The notes beneath the pieces were generated by a model. That model made no database searches, was not told the DNA's origin, and saw only the letters and a program-made list of their open reading frames with translations. From contig JAEUWY010000015.1 in assembly GCA_022059125.1 (NCBI GenBank), positions 1,860,001 through 1,924,000 of the forward strand: 64,000 nucleotides of DNA, written 5' to 3'. Position numbers and translations under genes: made by a program. This stretch comes from Corynespora cassiicola. Its lineage: Eukaryota; Ascomycota; Dothideomycetes; Pleosporales; Corynesporascaceae. The stretch's first letter is position 1; every line of letters starts with the position of its first letter. This document shows, piece after piece, positions 31,696 to 41,888 of the stretch.

Positions 31696-34247
31696 ACAGA
31701 CGCATCGATACCGACCTCCACGCGCGCCTAGTCTTTGACTCGGGCATTATCAAAAAGTAATTTCCTTTCATGAGCCATATTCACTTCTTCAAAGGCCATT
31801 TCTCGGGCCTCCCAAGGATCCAACAGGCTCTACTAAATTTCGTTCCAGACTAGAGATACCCTTACAAAAGTAGGTTTTTTTTTCAATCGACCACTTCCAA
31901 GCAGCGCCTGCAGTCTAGGTGGCGCTCAGTTCGAACATGGTGACGACTTGATGGTTTATGGTTCACAGGATAAGGATTGTGGTAGGAAAGATGGAGTACA
32001 GATCATGAGTTATTAGGCATTTGGACGGAGTGGTAACGGTGGCTATATGCAAGGTTTGAGAGCATATGTACACAATCATGGGTTTCGGGGTTTTTTTCCA
32101 GTAGTGACTCAGCCGGCTCAACTTTGGACAGGCTCCACAATGAGTCATGCATGTTGACTTGTGTTGCTCTACCCTACCTAGGTACGTGATGAAGGTGGTG
32201 ACATGCAGTGTGATGCGGGAGTGTAGGGGTCTGGTGCTTGACATGCCCCCGACGCTGACCTCGATGCACCATGCACCATGCACCTTATCCGCCTCTGATG
32301 GAGTACACACGTACTTCGGTAGTTGGATCACGCAGGCATCACTCAGATGGTGAGGTCCACGCTCGCTCTGGTCCTGCCGGAATGCAGAGCCGAGCTTGCT
32401 TGCAGCAATGTTAGAGTCCATATGGGTGGGGCCACCATGATCCTGGGAATACGAGTCCACCTGCTGAGCAGCAACAAGATCAAGACCAAGGAGTCGTGTC
32501 CGGGATCGTGATGCAGAAGCGCGCTGTGCACCAGCACGAAGCCGACATGCAAGGCGGAGCATAAACTTCAGTGGCTTCGTCGGGAGAGTTGATAAAGCCT
32601 GCGGGTGTCCATGCCCGGAACGTTGGGGCCAGCACCGGGCCTTGGCTCATGCAGTGCAGATGCGAGAAACGGGACGGTGCAAGCCCGCGACCTGTCTCGC
32701 GTGTCGAGTGCCAGAAGGCAGGACGTCATCGGCGCCTTCTCCAAACGGCCAGCGCGGCCTTGGCCTGAGGAAGCCGCAGGGTCAGCGCAGCTTCCTCGCA
32801 GCGCGAGTGCAGCTTCCTCGCAGCGTGGGTGCAGCTTCCTCGCAGCGTGGGTGCAGCTTCCTCGCAGCGTGGGTGCAGCTTCCTCGCGGCTTCCTCACGG
32901 CATGTCCGGCCCAGGCGCTGCTGCCCACCGCTGATGCAAACTTGACGTGCCTCTGACAACGACACCAGACCGCACCCAAAGCCTATCCCCGACCCAATCA
33001 CTGCCTACGCGCCGCCGCCGCGTCCCCTGTGCGTCATCGAGGCAGCCAGCAACGGCAGCACTGCGATAGGGCCTGATCTGCCGCCAGGTTTGTAGCGAGT
33101 TGGCGGCAGACAAGCCTTGTGGCGTCGTGAGTCCAGGCCCGAGACGTCGGGACATGCGGGGGAGGCCCCCTCGAGTATAAACATGTGAGTTCGCCGCTCG
33201 CCCCAGCCTGTCCCATGTCTTCGTTCTGTCCTCATACCTCAGTCTTGGACTCTCGCCTCCGCCGCCGCTGTGCATGAAACGGCCTGTGACGCTGCCTTCC
33301 ACGGCCTCCCGCTTCCTCCCGCCGGCCCACCGCGCAATCCATTGCACGTCCAACCCTCTTCTTCCCCACAAATTCCAGGCCCTCGAACACACTACGGGAG
33401 CCTCGCTGTACATCATCAGATCGTCCTACCTCGGCACCCTGATTGTCCCACTCTCTGCCCCGGAAACCTCCCTCTGACGCACTCCTTCATCATCCACCCG
33501 CCACACGGCCGTCTGGCACTGCCCGCCAGACCCAGCAGCTCGGCCTGGCACCTTTCAACTCCCCACGCCTCCGCGGTTGACTGGACTCGCTAAACTGAAC
33601 CGTTGTTCAGCTGAGCACCATCCAACGGTACGCATAGGGCTGTGAGGCCATCTCCTCGGGGTCCCCGCACCAATCTCCGTGGCTGAAATAACCATGCGCG
33701 CGGTCCGCTACCCGCCCGTCGACACCCTGCTGACGGGACCAGTCATTGCCGAATTCCTGAGTGGAGCACCACTCGAAGAATGACCTCGTGCGGTGCGGTC
33801 TAGACAGCCCATGCACACTGGTACCCGCGCGCACGTGGACTGTGGCGAGGCGCGTGGCTGTGGAAGAACGAGTTCCCGGGTCTCTGAACTGCGGTTTGGA
33901 GCCTGTGCAATGTGTGGTGGATGTGAGAGCGGTTTGGTTCGGGAGGGTGACTGCTGGCTCGGTGGGTCTAGAGGGTGTCCCTTATTCCAGTCCAAGGCAC
34001 TTGAAGCTTTTAATTTAAAGGCGGATCAAAGCCGGACTGCTACCCCCACCGTTGAAGCTTGGTCCCTGACACAGCCTTTATACTACCGTCTCGAAATCGC
34101 CAATCCCTTGGGAGCGCTAGAGATAGCACGACGGGACACTGGCACACTGCACAAATCGCATTGGACGGGAGCAACCCCATTACCAAGTCGAACACGAGTC
34201 TTGACGATTCCGCTTCAACCATCTCAGGCCTGAGCATACCTACGATT
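31696..34247. other. Intergenic region, 2.55 kb, with a 22-nt tandem repeat
   Basis: No gene is supported. It contains the palindrome TACCTAGGTA at 32175-32184 and a GC-rich tandem repeat at 32787-32900. From 34054 to 34247 the frame of the next gene is open and looks Ser-rich, so a 5' exon may lie here. Confidence 0.5.
32787..32900. repeat. 22-nt minisatellite, about 4.7 copies
   Basis: Four head-to-tail 22-nt units beginning GCAGCTTCCTCGCAGCG (32787, 32809, 32831, 32853) and a partial fifth unit from 32875. Units 2-4 are identical; unit 1 differs at two or three bases. The unit length is not a multiple of three, so apparent repeats in the overlapping open frames are incidental. Confidence 0.9.
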
Positions 34248-35501
34248 ATGACGATGCCGCCTCCAACCCCCCGCCTTACGCCGTGTGCTCGAATACCGCA
34301 CGAGGTGCTCGATCACTCATTTCTGCATGGTCCTTCCTCTGATAGTCTGATGAAATCCCCGTCAATAGCTCTGACTCCTTCTCCAACTCCGTCTAAGAGA
34401 CCCAGGAAATCATCTCCAATTCATCCATGTCTTCCTCGTTCTCAAATTCATTCAGATGTCGGGGGAGACTTTGACATGGACCTTTTCATTGACCTTTCCG
34501 ATCTCACCACCATCACACCCCCGGTAGTGCAGGAACCCAGCAGCAGCAGCAGCCGTCGAGGCAGTTCGCCACTCTTCAAGAAGCCATTTCTCTTCCGACC
34601 CTCATCCAAGGCCCGCCGATCGTCTTCCTCAACCTCACAAACGGATCCCCACACGCTGCGCAAAACTTCATCCACCCGGTCATCTTCTTCATCCTCTTCT
34701 GTCTCGTCTACAGCAAGCATTCCGATCAGCCCGGGCACTATTCCACTTCCACGCAGCAGCAGTAGCGGCGACACGGCCAACAAAACTTCCCGTCGCCGTT
34801 GTAGCTCCAACCAAGAGAATCCCTCTACCCCCCGCCGTCTTAACATACCCCTGCTTAACCTCCGCTCATCAACCTCGACGCCCGACCTCCACTCCCCCGT
34901 GTCTCCAAAAGACACGAGTGAGAGAGGACACCAACCACAGGCCTATGGCTTCCCCTTTGGCCGCCCCTGCCCCAGTACGCGCGGGCGCGATCTGGGCTCC
35001 ATCCCACGGCGCTTACACCTTGGCTCTGACTCGGAACGCAAGAAATACGAAAAGAAAGACGTGAGGAAAAGAGACGCCGCACCGCCCAACTTCCTCCCAC
35101 CGGCCCCCCGCTACACCACAACCGCCACCCGCGCCCGCACACCCTCCCTGAATACTTCCAAGCCATTGCCCCCGCTTCCGGTCCCTTCAGCCGGCCCTCG
35201 AAGGTCCTCGCACTCGCCCACCCCAACACCACCAAGGATGTCGCGCACCACGTCCGCCGCCAAGAATACAACAATATCACCGACATACATGGCGCATCCA
35301 GGCCAGCTTGTCGACTTCAGCAGCAGAGCCGAGAGCAGCTTTCCATACAAGCGGGTGAGTGCTGGCGGTGAGGGGGGTATGGTGGATGAGTATCATAACT
35401 TCCTGAGGGGGAGGGGTGGGGGTGAGACTGAGCGGAGGGCGAGTCTAGAACGGAAGGGGGTGGAGGGGGTCATTAGTCCGGCGGATTGGGAGAGGAATTG
35501 A
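34248..35501 (+). CDS. Ser/Pro-rich hypothetical protein (417 residues or longer)
   Basis: Open frame from the first in-frame ATG (34248) to 35501. No domain is recognised. The sequence is dominated by Ser runs and TP/SP motifs (TPSPTPSKRPRKSSP, RRSSSSTSQTD) and short basic stretches, consistent with a disordered regulatory or scaffold protein. One short segment, GGDFDMDLFIDLSDLTTI, is acidic-hydrophobic and might be a transactivation- or docking-type motif. The C-terminus (VDEYHNFLRGR, then a charged tail ending PADWERN) looks more conserved. Upstream, the same frame remains open to 34054 and reads as similar Ser-rich protein, so the true start probably lies in an upstream exon that I could not define. 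Confidence 0.6.
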   Translation: MTMPPPTPRLTPCARIPHEVLDHSFLHGPSSDSLMKSPSIALTPSPTPSKRPRKSSPIHPCLPRSQIHSDVGGDFDMDLFIDLSDLTTITPPVVQEPSSSSSRRGSSPLFKKPFLFRPSSKARRSSSSTSQTDPHTLRKTSSTRSSSSSSSVSSTASIPISPGTIPLPRSSSSGDTANKTSRRRCSSNQENPSTPRRLNIPLLNLRSSTSTPDLHSPVSPKDTSERGHQPQAYGFPFGRPCPSTRGRDLGSIPRRLHLGSDSERKKYEKKDVRKRDAAPPNFLPPAPRYTTTATRARTPSLNTSKPLPPLPVPSAGPRRSSHSPTPTPPRMSRTTSAAKNTTISPTYMAHPGQLVDFSSRAESSFPYKRVSAGGEGGMVDEYHNFLRGRGGGETERRASLERKGVEGVISPADWERN

Positions 35502-36230
35502 GTGAAGGGCAAGTATGATTGTTTGGAGGGAGGACAAGGTGGCCAGAGGAGATACCTTCTTGTTTTTTCTTTGGTTTTGACTGCGTATTTTGCATGATTG
35601 ATTGTGTGTATGAGTGTATGACTGAATGTATGAATGAATGTATAACGAATAAGATAATTTTCAACAAAAGACTCGCAATAGATAAAAAAATAGGGGAAGG
35701 CATGAGACTGCATCCTATCAGTCCATGTACAAGATGCAAGGGCCTCTCTGCTAGGTAACAGAATCAGGGGATGGGACCTCATGCTTTGATTCAGCGTCAC
35801 CCAAACGTCGTGGTGCAAAAAAAAAAAAGAGAGAAGAGAAAAAAAGGGCGGACACAAGGCAGAACAAACTGTCGTGTGGTGACAGCACGAATGAAGACAT
35901 GTCCATTTCTCATCCGATACCCTCACATAAGGGCAGCCCCTGTGTTTCATATGCGGTCTTTGGACTCGTCGTCTAGTTGTACTACTTGTGTATTCTACTT
36001 GAATATACTCGGGTACTTGAGTGCCCTCACATCACTTGGCCCCATCCCCTCTTAACCCACGTCCACAACCACAACAAACAATAAGCATGAGAAGAACTGA
36101 AGGAGAAAATAAAAATTCCATTTTGAATCTAGGGTATCTATTGCTGACCGCACCCTTTCCCCCATCCTCTTCCTTTTCCTCCTCCTCCATCCTCATCCTC
36201 CTCCTGCTTCCATGTCCAACATCCATACCC
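35502..36230. other. Convergent intergenic region
   Basis: 3' flanks of the Ser-rich gene and MON1. It contains TGAATGTA-like short repeats near 35611-35642 and an A11 run at 35819-35829. No gene was seen. Confidence 0.5.
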
Positions 36231-39177
36231 CTAAAACACCGCACCCCCAATGATGAAGACCCTCTCCTCCTCCCTCCTCACCCACTGCACCACCTTATTC
36301 GCCGCCTGCGCCACAGCCGCCCTGCTCGTCGTGGCGGGCGCCACGCAGTACAGCTCGAAGAGCGGCGTGCACCACGCCAAGCTAATGTTCTGCGCCGCCA
36401 TCTCGTGGTGCACCTTGAGACTCGTGGGCTTGGCGTGGATTTGGGCGTGCAGATCGCCGTACAGGGACAGGAGCCTAAACATACACAATTGACACGGTCA
36501 GTCGACAAGAACGGGCCAAAGGTTAAAATGACAAAAGTCAATGCAATGTAGTCTGGTATTGAGCATTTGCCCAAAATGTAAAAGACTACAGCAACGCGGC
36601 GAGACTTTTCGGGATGATTGTTCGGAGCGGCTCGAAAGGGGGACAGGGGGAAGGGGGGAGGGGTTCGGCGGTGGATATGGTAAGGCATTGTTGGGGCAGA
36701 GATTTAGGTTTGACAACCGGGCCGAGGTTAACGGGTTCGGTGTCGCCATCATCTCGCGATGCGATATTGGGCGCGCCGAGGTGCATGCAGGGCGAGTACG
36801 GCCTCGGGAGTTTAGAAGGGACGGACGGTAAAGAGAAAGGGTTAGGGTTGGGCAAGGTTGGGTAGGGGTCAAGGACAGAGTGTTGCGGTGAAGAGTGTAA
36901 CGGACGGGACGGTACAAAATCGTAGATACAACGGCAAATTTGCATGTGCAGCGGAGAAATTGTAAGGCATTGTAGCCTAGCGGGTGAATCAAGAGGGAGC
37001 GGTACGTACCTCCGACGTTGAACGGGATCCCGGAAGTATGGCTCGAAGCTCGGCATCGTAAACTGCACGTTCCCACGACTCTTGTAAAGAAAATGCCTTA
37101 GGGGGCTCCCGGGGACCACATCCGTGCATCTGGGACGGCCAGCCCTGACCGCTGTACGTATCAACTCGATAGAGCCGTTTTTCTGCAATTGCTGTGTATT
37201 TTGGTCAATTAGCCTAAGTTCTTTTGGGTCCCCCTTGATGACCTGAAGCGGAGAGACCGTTATGCACGTCCGCTCTACTCGTCCGTTGTGTCGGAAAATG
37301 CCGAGCGGGCTCTCGGTGATAACGGGCTCCGCGCAGCGACAGAAAACGAACACGCGGTACCGAAAACGCCCTACCCTCGCCCGCCACGAAGCAGGGGTGG
37401 GCGGGAATGGGGATCATGGGGCGCGCTGTGATGCAGGGGATGGGTTGGGACAGCTCACCAGCCCCTGCAACACAAAGTTTACGTGGAATACGCGGTGAGT
37501 GCCAGCGAAGGGGGGGTGAAATAGAGAGGGAAAGAGGGGGGTGTACGTACGTCGACCAGGTCATCCCTCATCCCCCGCAGTTCAAAGAATCCCTCCTTAT
37601 TAGCGCTGATAAGCAAGATCGCCACCTCGTCGTCTCCGCTGTCTCTGCTCTTCGGCCTCTCTTGAATCTGCTCGCCGGGGTGTTCTAGATTCAGGAAGCT
37701 GACGTACATGTAGAGGTATCCCGTATTATTGAATCCCGGAAGGCAGAGCGGAATCCAATTCTCCCCGCCGCCGGCTTTGACGCTCCCGGCCTCGAAGAGC
37801 ATGTTGAAGATCAGGTGCAAGTCTCCCGGATGCAGGCTGTGCTTCTTTGGTCGGACGACTGAGACGAGCTTTCCCGAGGCCACAATCAGGCCGTAAAGCA
37901 GGTTTTCGGAGCGGGTCTTGAGAAGGGTATTGTTGATGACCTGGCGGTGTGACTTGCGAAGCTTCAGGCATTCGAGGGCTGACAGCAACGTCGATGGCGA
38001 TCCGCGGGTGAAGCCATCGGCCAGGGCTGAAAGGAGCGTCTCGGTCCCCTGGAGTGGACGGCGCAGGTCGTAATTTGCTCGGGCAGCAAACATTCGCTCC
38101 ATACTCGGCAGCGTGAGTGTGGACAGAATTTGCATGTACAGTGCGTCCAGCTGGGAACGGAGTTGCGAGTCGCTCTCGGGCAGCCGCGTGATGGCCACCA
38201 AGTTCAGGGGACCTTTGGACATGACAACGAAGCGGACGTCTCCAGCCGTGAAGCCTCGTAGCGTGTCGTTGGTGGACTGATAGAAGGAAATGATGGTCTG
38301 TACAACGCCGATGTAGTTTGTGACGAGCTGATCATCCCCATGGCGACTGTATATGGGCTTTCCGGCACTTGACAGAATGAGAAAGTGTTTCAACTTGGCG
38401 CGCCATTGAAGCATGACGGCTTCTATTCACTACATCAGCACTCGCTAACCCCGTACACAGGGCTCTATTCTCCTGACCTTCGTTTGAACCGTCCATGCTC
38501 ATGTCCTCAATCTCGTCAAACTCGCGAAAAAAGGCCAGTTCGAAGTCGGGGTCCGGAGGGAACATGGCCTCGGACTCCTGGTCGTCGAACCTGTGCCCCA
38601 GCGACCGGAGAAGTGTCTTCTCGTCTTCTCCAATGGCATCACCCATCATGCTCTCCACATCGGCGCCTCCCTCTATCGTCGGCGCGTAGCTACGAACGCT
38701 TGCGCTGTCGTCGGCATCGCTAGGGTTGCGGTTGAGGTTCAGGCCAAAGTAGGTTCGCGATCGCGGTGCGGCCGACGAAGGCGACTGATCGCGTGAGTCG
38801 CTGCTGTAAGCCTGGGTGTCAGTGTAGGAGAGCTGCGTGGTGGCCTTGGAGATGAGCTGCGGTCTCGCCGGCGCGGTCGAGTGGGCAGTCGAGGGCCGCG
38901 AATCCAGCAGGCCCAGGTTCTTTGGCCGAGGGGGAAGCGGCGGAGGCGTGCCCTCTCGGGAGGCCGACGATACGCCACTGTTGGAGGTCCTTCGCGAAGC
39001 ACTCTGGATCACGTTGATGGTGGGATTCGTAAAGTCATGCTGCTGTTCGACCGAGTCGTTCTGCTTGGGCGCGGAGGTGCTCGGTGCGGCGTTGGTCTCG
39101 TTGGCCTCGTTGGCCTCGTTGGCCTCGTTCTCGGCGGCGGCAGGCGTCTGCGACTCATCTTTCCCAGTCTCGGCCAT
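36231..39177 (-). CDS. MON1: Vacuolar fusion protein MON1
   Basis: Four exons on the minus strand, 39177-38478, 38422-37551, 37191-37010 and 36474-36231; 665 residues. Mon1 pairs with Ccz1 to form the nucleotide-exchange factor that activates the Rab7/Ypt7 GTPase on late endosomes, vacuoles and autophagosomes. A disordered N-terminus of about 235 residues, with an EAN tripeptide repeat near residues 17-26, precedes three longin-type domains. Their markers are [19 protein letters not shown], then [34 protein letters not shown], then [14 protein letters not shown] and the C-terminal [22 protein letters not shown]. Intron 1 is 55 nt, but introns 2 and 3 are 359 and 535 nt, very long for this genome. 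Their ends were set by frame and by the conserved junctions DDLVD-QLQKNGS and [13 protein letters not shown]. Confidence 0.9.
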
Positions 39178-39461
39178 CGAGGCGATAGTACCTAGCTATC
39201 ATGGGTGGTAGCAAAGCGGGACGAGGATAACGCACGACATTGGTGCACGTCGTTGGTGTATGCGCGATTCATGTCATGACGCTCGTCGAGAGTAATGCCG
39301 CAGCCCGGCCAAGACTTCCCCCACCAATCGCAGCACATGACGTTTGCGACGGCAAGAATCTCGACTGCATCGCGACGGAGTCTCGACAGGGCCAGATTCT
39401 GGATGGGCTATGTCTTCTATCGATTCACTCGCAAATTACTTTGGCAACATGTTTGCATCCT
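39178..39461. other. Spacer between MON1 and the reductase relic
   Basis: A short region that should hold the MON1 promoter. The lost 3' half of the upstream reductase would have been expected here, but no similar protein sequence can be read in any frame. Confidence 0.4.
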
Positions 39462-39839
39462 TCAACTCGTCAAATGTCTCCCGCAGGCTATCCCACGTGT
39501 CCACCTAACCCGTCCATCCAACTCCTCCTGCTCAGAGTCCTTTTGCAGATAGGCTGCGAAGGAGACGTACTCTGCCTTGACACTGCGGAGGTCATTTGTC
39601 ATCTGATCGGCTGAGGAGGTCAGGTCGCTATGGTTGTGGATGACATTGTCGGGGTATTTCTCCTTCTTGCTGCACGACAAGGCGTGGACCGTGGGCCACC
39701 GTTGGGCATGGCGGCCGAACTCGAAGACGATTTCCCGCCCGAGGATGCCTGGAGCACTGTCGGGCAAGAGGCGAGCGTCTGGTGTGCATCATGAGGGCTG
39801 ACCTGTGGCGCCAGTGACGATAGCGGACGGCAGTATAGG
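39462..39839 (-). pseudogene. 5' fragment of an NAD(P)-binding reductase (PRISE-like SDR)
   Basis: Two exon-like blocks on the minus strand, 39839-39803 and 39748-39462, join across a 54-nt intron (GTCAGC donor, CTCCAG acceptor) to read SAIVTGAT-GILGREIVFE, a canonical SDR nucleotide-binding motif. HAQRWPTVHALS, then DLTSSADQM and EYVSFAAYLQKDSEQEE follow. This matches the first 100 or so residues of the fungal progesterone 5-beta-reductase-like (PRISE/SirQ-type) reductases, which are usually 350-420 residues long. After that the similarity stops, a stop codon follows, and the active-site half is absent. No ATG precedes the block in frame; an ATA codon lies where a start would be expected. 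I read it as a truncated relic. A short expressed protein is possible but would lack the active site. Confidence 0.6.
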
Positions 39840-40395
39840 CTGCGTAAGACGGAGGTGGAGGGGGGGTTAGTGCAAACAAGAGGGCGCAAAGGAGCATTCC
39901 ACGGAGCTTTGCCGGACGTTAGTGGTGCTACCTATATCATGCTGAGGACCGCGACGTCAAATGATGCCACTCTTTGCTCACTTGCATTTCATGGCTGCCC
40001 ACAATTTCTTGCAGCACTTCATGCAAAGGAAAACGAATGCATTCGCGTTGGTTTACTGGCACAAGAGTCGAGGTTTGAATAGGGCTGAGGGGAGGTGTCC
40101 TTGGCTGTTACTACGCATGGCGCCGAGAGCGGAGATGCAATGCTTCTTCGTGTATGTACGCTTGAACATGCCTGAATTCCCAGGCCAAGCTCTTGTCGGC
40201 ACTCGTCAGCGGCGGCAGTGTGTTGCACATGGTTTTGAATCTGCTTGGCAACGTTTGCGGCGATGCGCCCAGGTTGGCCCAGCACGTATGGCCTGGACAT
40301 GTTTGGCCATGTTCTCCTGACACCTGTCCACGGCGTAGAGCCACGTGGGATGTATAGGCGGAGGGGGTGCGCATTGCCCTTCTCCACAGAATGTG
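39840..40395. other. Intergenic region, no gene seen
   Basis: 556 bp between the reductase relic and the MRX7-like gene. Open frames are short and unconserved. Confidence 0.45.
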
Positions 40396-40845
40396 TTACT
40401 GTCGGGGCGGGCGTTTCTGCCAGGTGAGCTCTCGGAACTGGGCCTTCAATTCGTCTTTGAAGTGGTCGATTGCGGAGGGGCCGGTCCCTGGGACGGGTGC
40501 ACATCAGCGCGGGCTCGCACGGTGGGAAAAGCCTGAAACATACTGCCTCCTCCATTCTGCTGCTCCATGGGCGGGAGGCCGTGGATCTTGCGGTAGGCCT
40601 TTTGGACGGCGCGATTGAACATGGGGCTGCGGACCAGCTGGGGCAAATGGGTCAGATGCGGCGATGCGGCGGTGGGGAGATGCGGCGACACGGCGATGAA
40701 GAGAAACTTGTGTCAGCGAGATGAACGCACCTTTGCAACGGCCCAGGCCTGTCGCATAGGATGGCTGTCAGTCTGATGTACGAGGGCCGGGATGGGCCTT
40801 GGCGGGCCGACGCACCTCGAACAGGGCGAAGAAGGGAAACCTCAT
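40396..40845 (-). CDS. Small mitochondrial MRX7-like protein
   Basis: Four exons on the minus strand, 40845-40816, 40748-40731, 40637-40544 and 40487-40396, encode only 77 residues. The protein reads MRFPFFALFE-AWAVAK-LVRSPMFNRAVQKAYRKIHGLPP and ends with AIDHFKDELKAQFRELTW. A short hydrophobic start, the V-x-SP-x-FxRxVxKxxxKIH motif and the HFKDELKxQ tail fit the small fungal MIOREX component 7-type proteins that associate with the mitochondrial expression machinery. Exon 2 is an 18-nt micro-exon. The introns are 67, 93 and 56 nt with GTGCGT, GTGCGT and GTATGT donors. The gene is divergent from the tyrosine phosphatase. The coding exons are convincing; the family name is recalled and should be checked. 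Confidence 0.7.
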
Positions 40846-41888
40846 GGCGGCGGATAGGCTGCTACGCTGCTACGCTGCTACGCCGATGGGCTGGGGCGCT
40901 GTCGCATCGAGGCCGGCGGCGCAGAGGGCAGAGCCGCGTCACGGCGGAGACGATGAGGATGGGATGGGCGTGGGCGTGGGCGGGTAGACGGTCGTCGGCG
41001 GAGGAGGGAGTGCAGGAGGCTTGGAGGCCGGACTCTCGCGACGACGCGCATGACGACGCGGCTCTGTGCAAGGCTGGGCGCCCATCGTCCTCGTACAGTG
41101 GCAGCACCGCGCTCTGGCAGCACCGCCATTGCTGGTATATAGTCTCGACTGGGCTCTTCTGCGCCTCCCCTCCGCTCTCCTGCTCGAGAGACAGCCACCA
41201 GACTCGCAGGCTTCCAGACTCCCAGACTTCCAGACTTCCAGAAATTCGACGCTCCGGCCGGCCTGCGAACCCGCTGCAATCTGGAATCGCGCCCCACCAC
41301 CATCGTGAACCCGGTTCCTGGAGAGCATACGCTACGGGTGTTTTTTTTTCTCTGTTGATCTTGCTAGGGATTCCATTTAAAAACAAACCAAGCAGAGCCG
41401 CCCTGCATCTACCCGCTTCTAGCACGCGAGCAAACCGTCTGCTACACCTGTCTACCGCACGCCGCACGCCACACGCGCCTGGTTTCACGGCCTGCCCGAC
41501 CTCGGACCAGCAAGCCAGATCAAGCCAGATTGAATTCCGTGTCGGCTGTCCGCCGTCCGCCATCGACATATACAGCAGCAGACTCGCTGATCGGCCGCCC
41601 ATCGACGCGACTCGCGCCCGCCACGACAGCCACAGCCGCCACGACACCCCCCGGCCGCTCCTCTCGCCTCGCCGCCATCCCACCGTCACCATTCCGCCCT
41701 CAACCTTCGTCGTGCCCCCTCTGCCCGCCCTCTCCAGCTCCGCCGCCGCCGCCGACGCCAGCTTCAGCGACCGCACCGCCTTCAAGCTGCATAAACTTCG
41801 CGCCCTCCGGCGCAAGGCCAGAGACAAGGTCGGCCGCGGCCCCGACACGGCCACGACAGCCTCGACGGCCACGGCCACGGCCACGGCC
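40846..41888. promoter_or_regulatory. Divergent promoter region, MRX7-like gene/tyrosine phosphatase
   Basis: A 1.04-kb GC-rich region with open frames on both strands but no domain. It includes a GCTGCTAC triplication near 40859-40882 and short CTTCCAGAC repeats near 41210-41243. It presumably contains the phosphatase 5' leader. Confidence 0.4.

Noticed and set aside
32787..32900. CRISPR-like array
   Set aside because: The repeats are directly adjacent with no spacers, and the genome is a fungal nuclear one. It is a minisatellite.
40761..41888. Upstream extension of the phosphatase frame
   Set aside because: The frame is open but has no conserved sequence, and the ATG at 41889 starts a typical Ser-rich N-terminus. 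The upstream part is better explained as promoter and leader.
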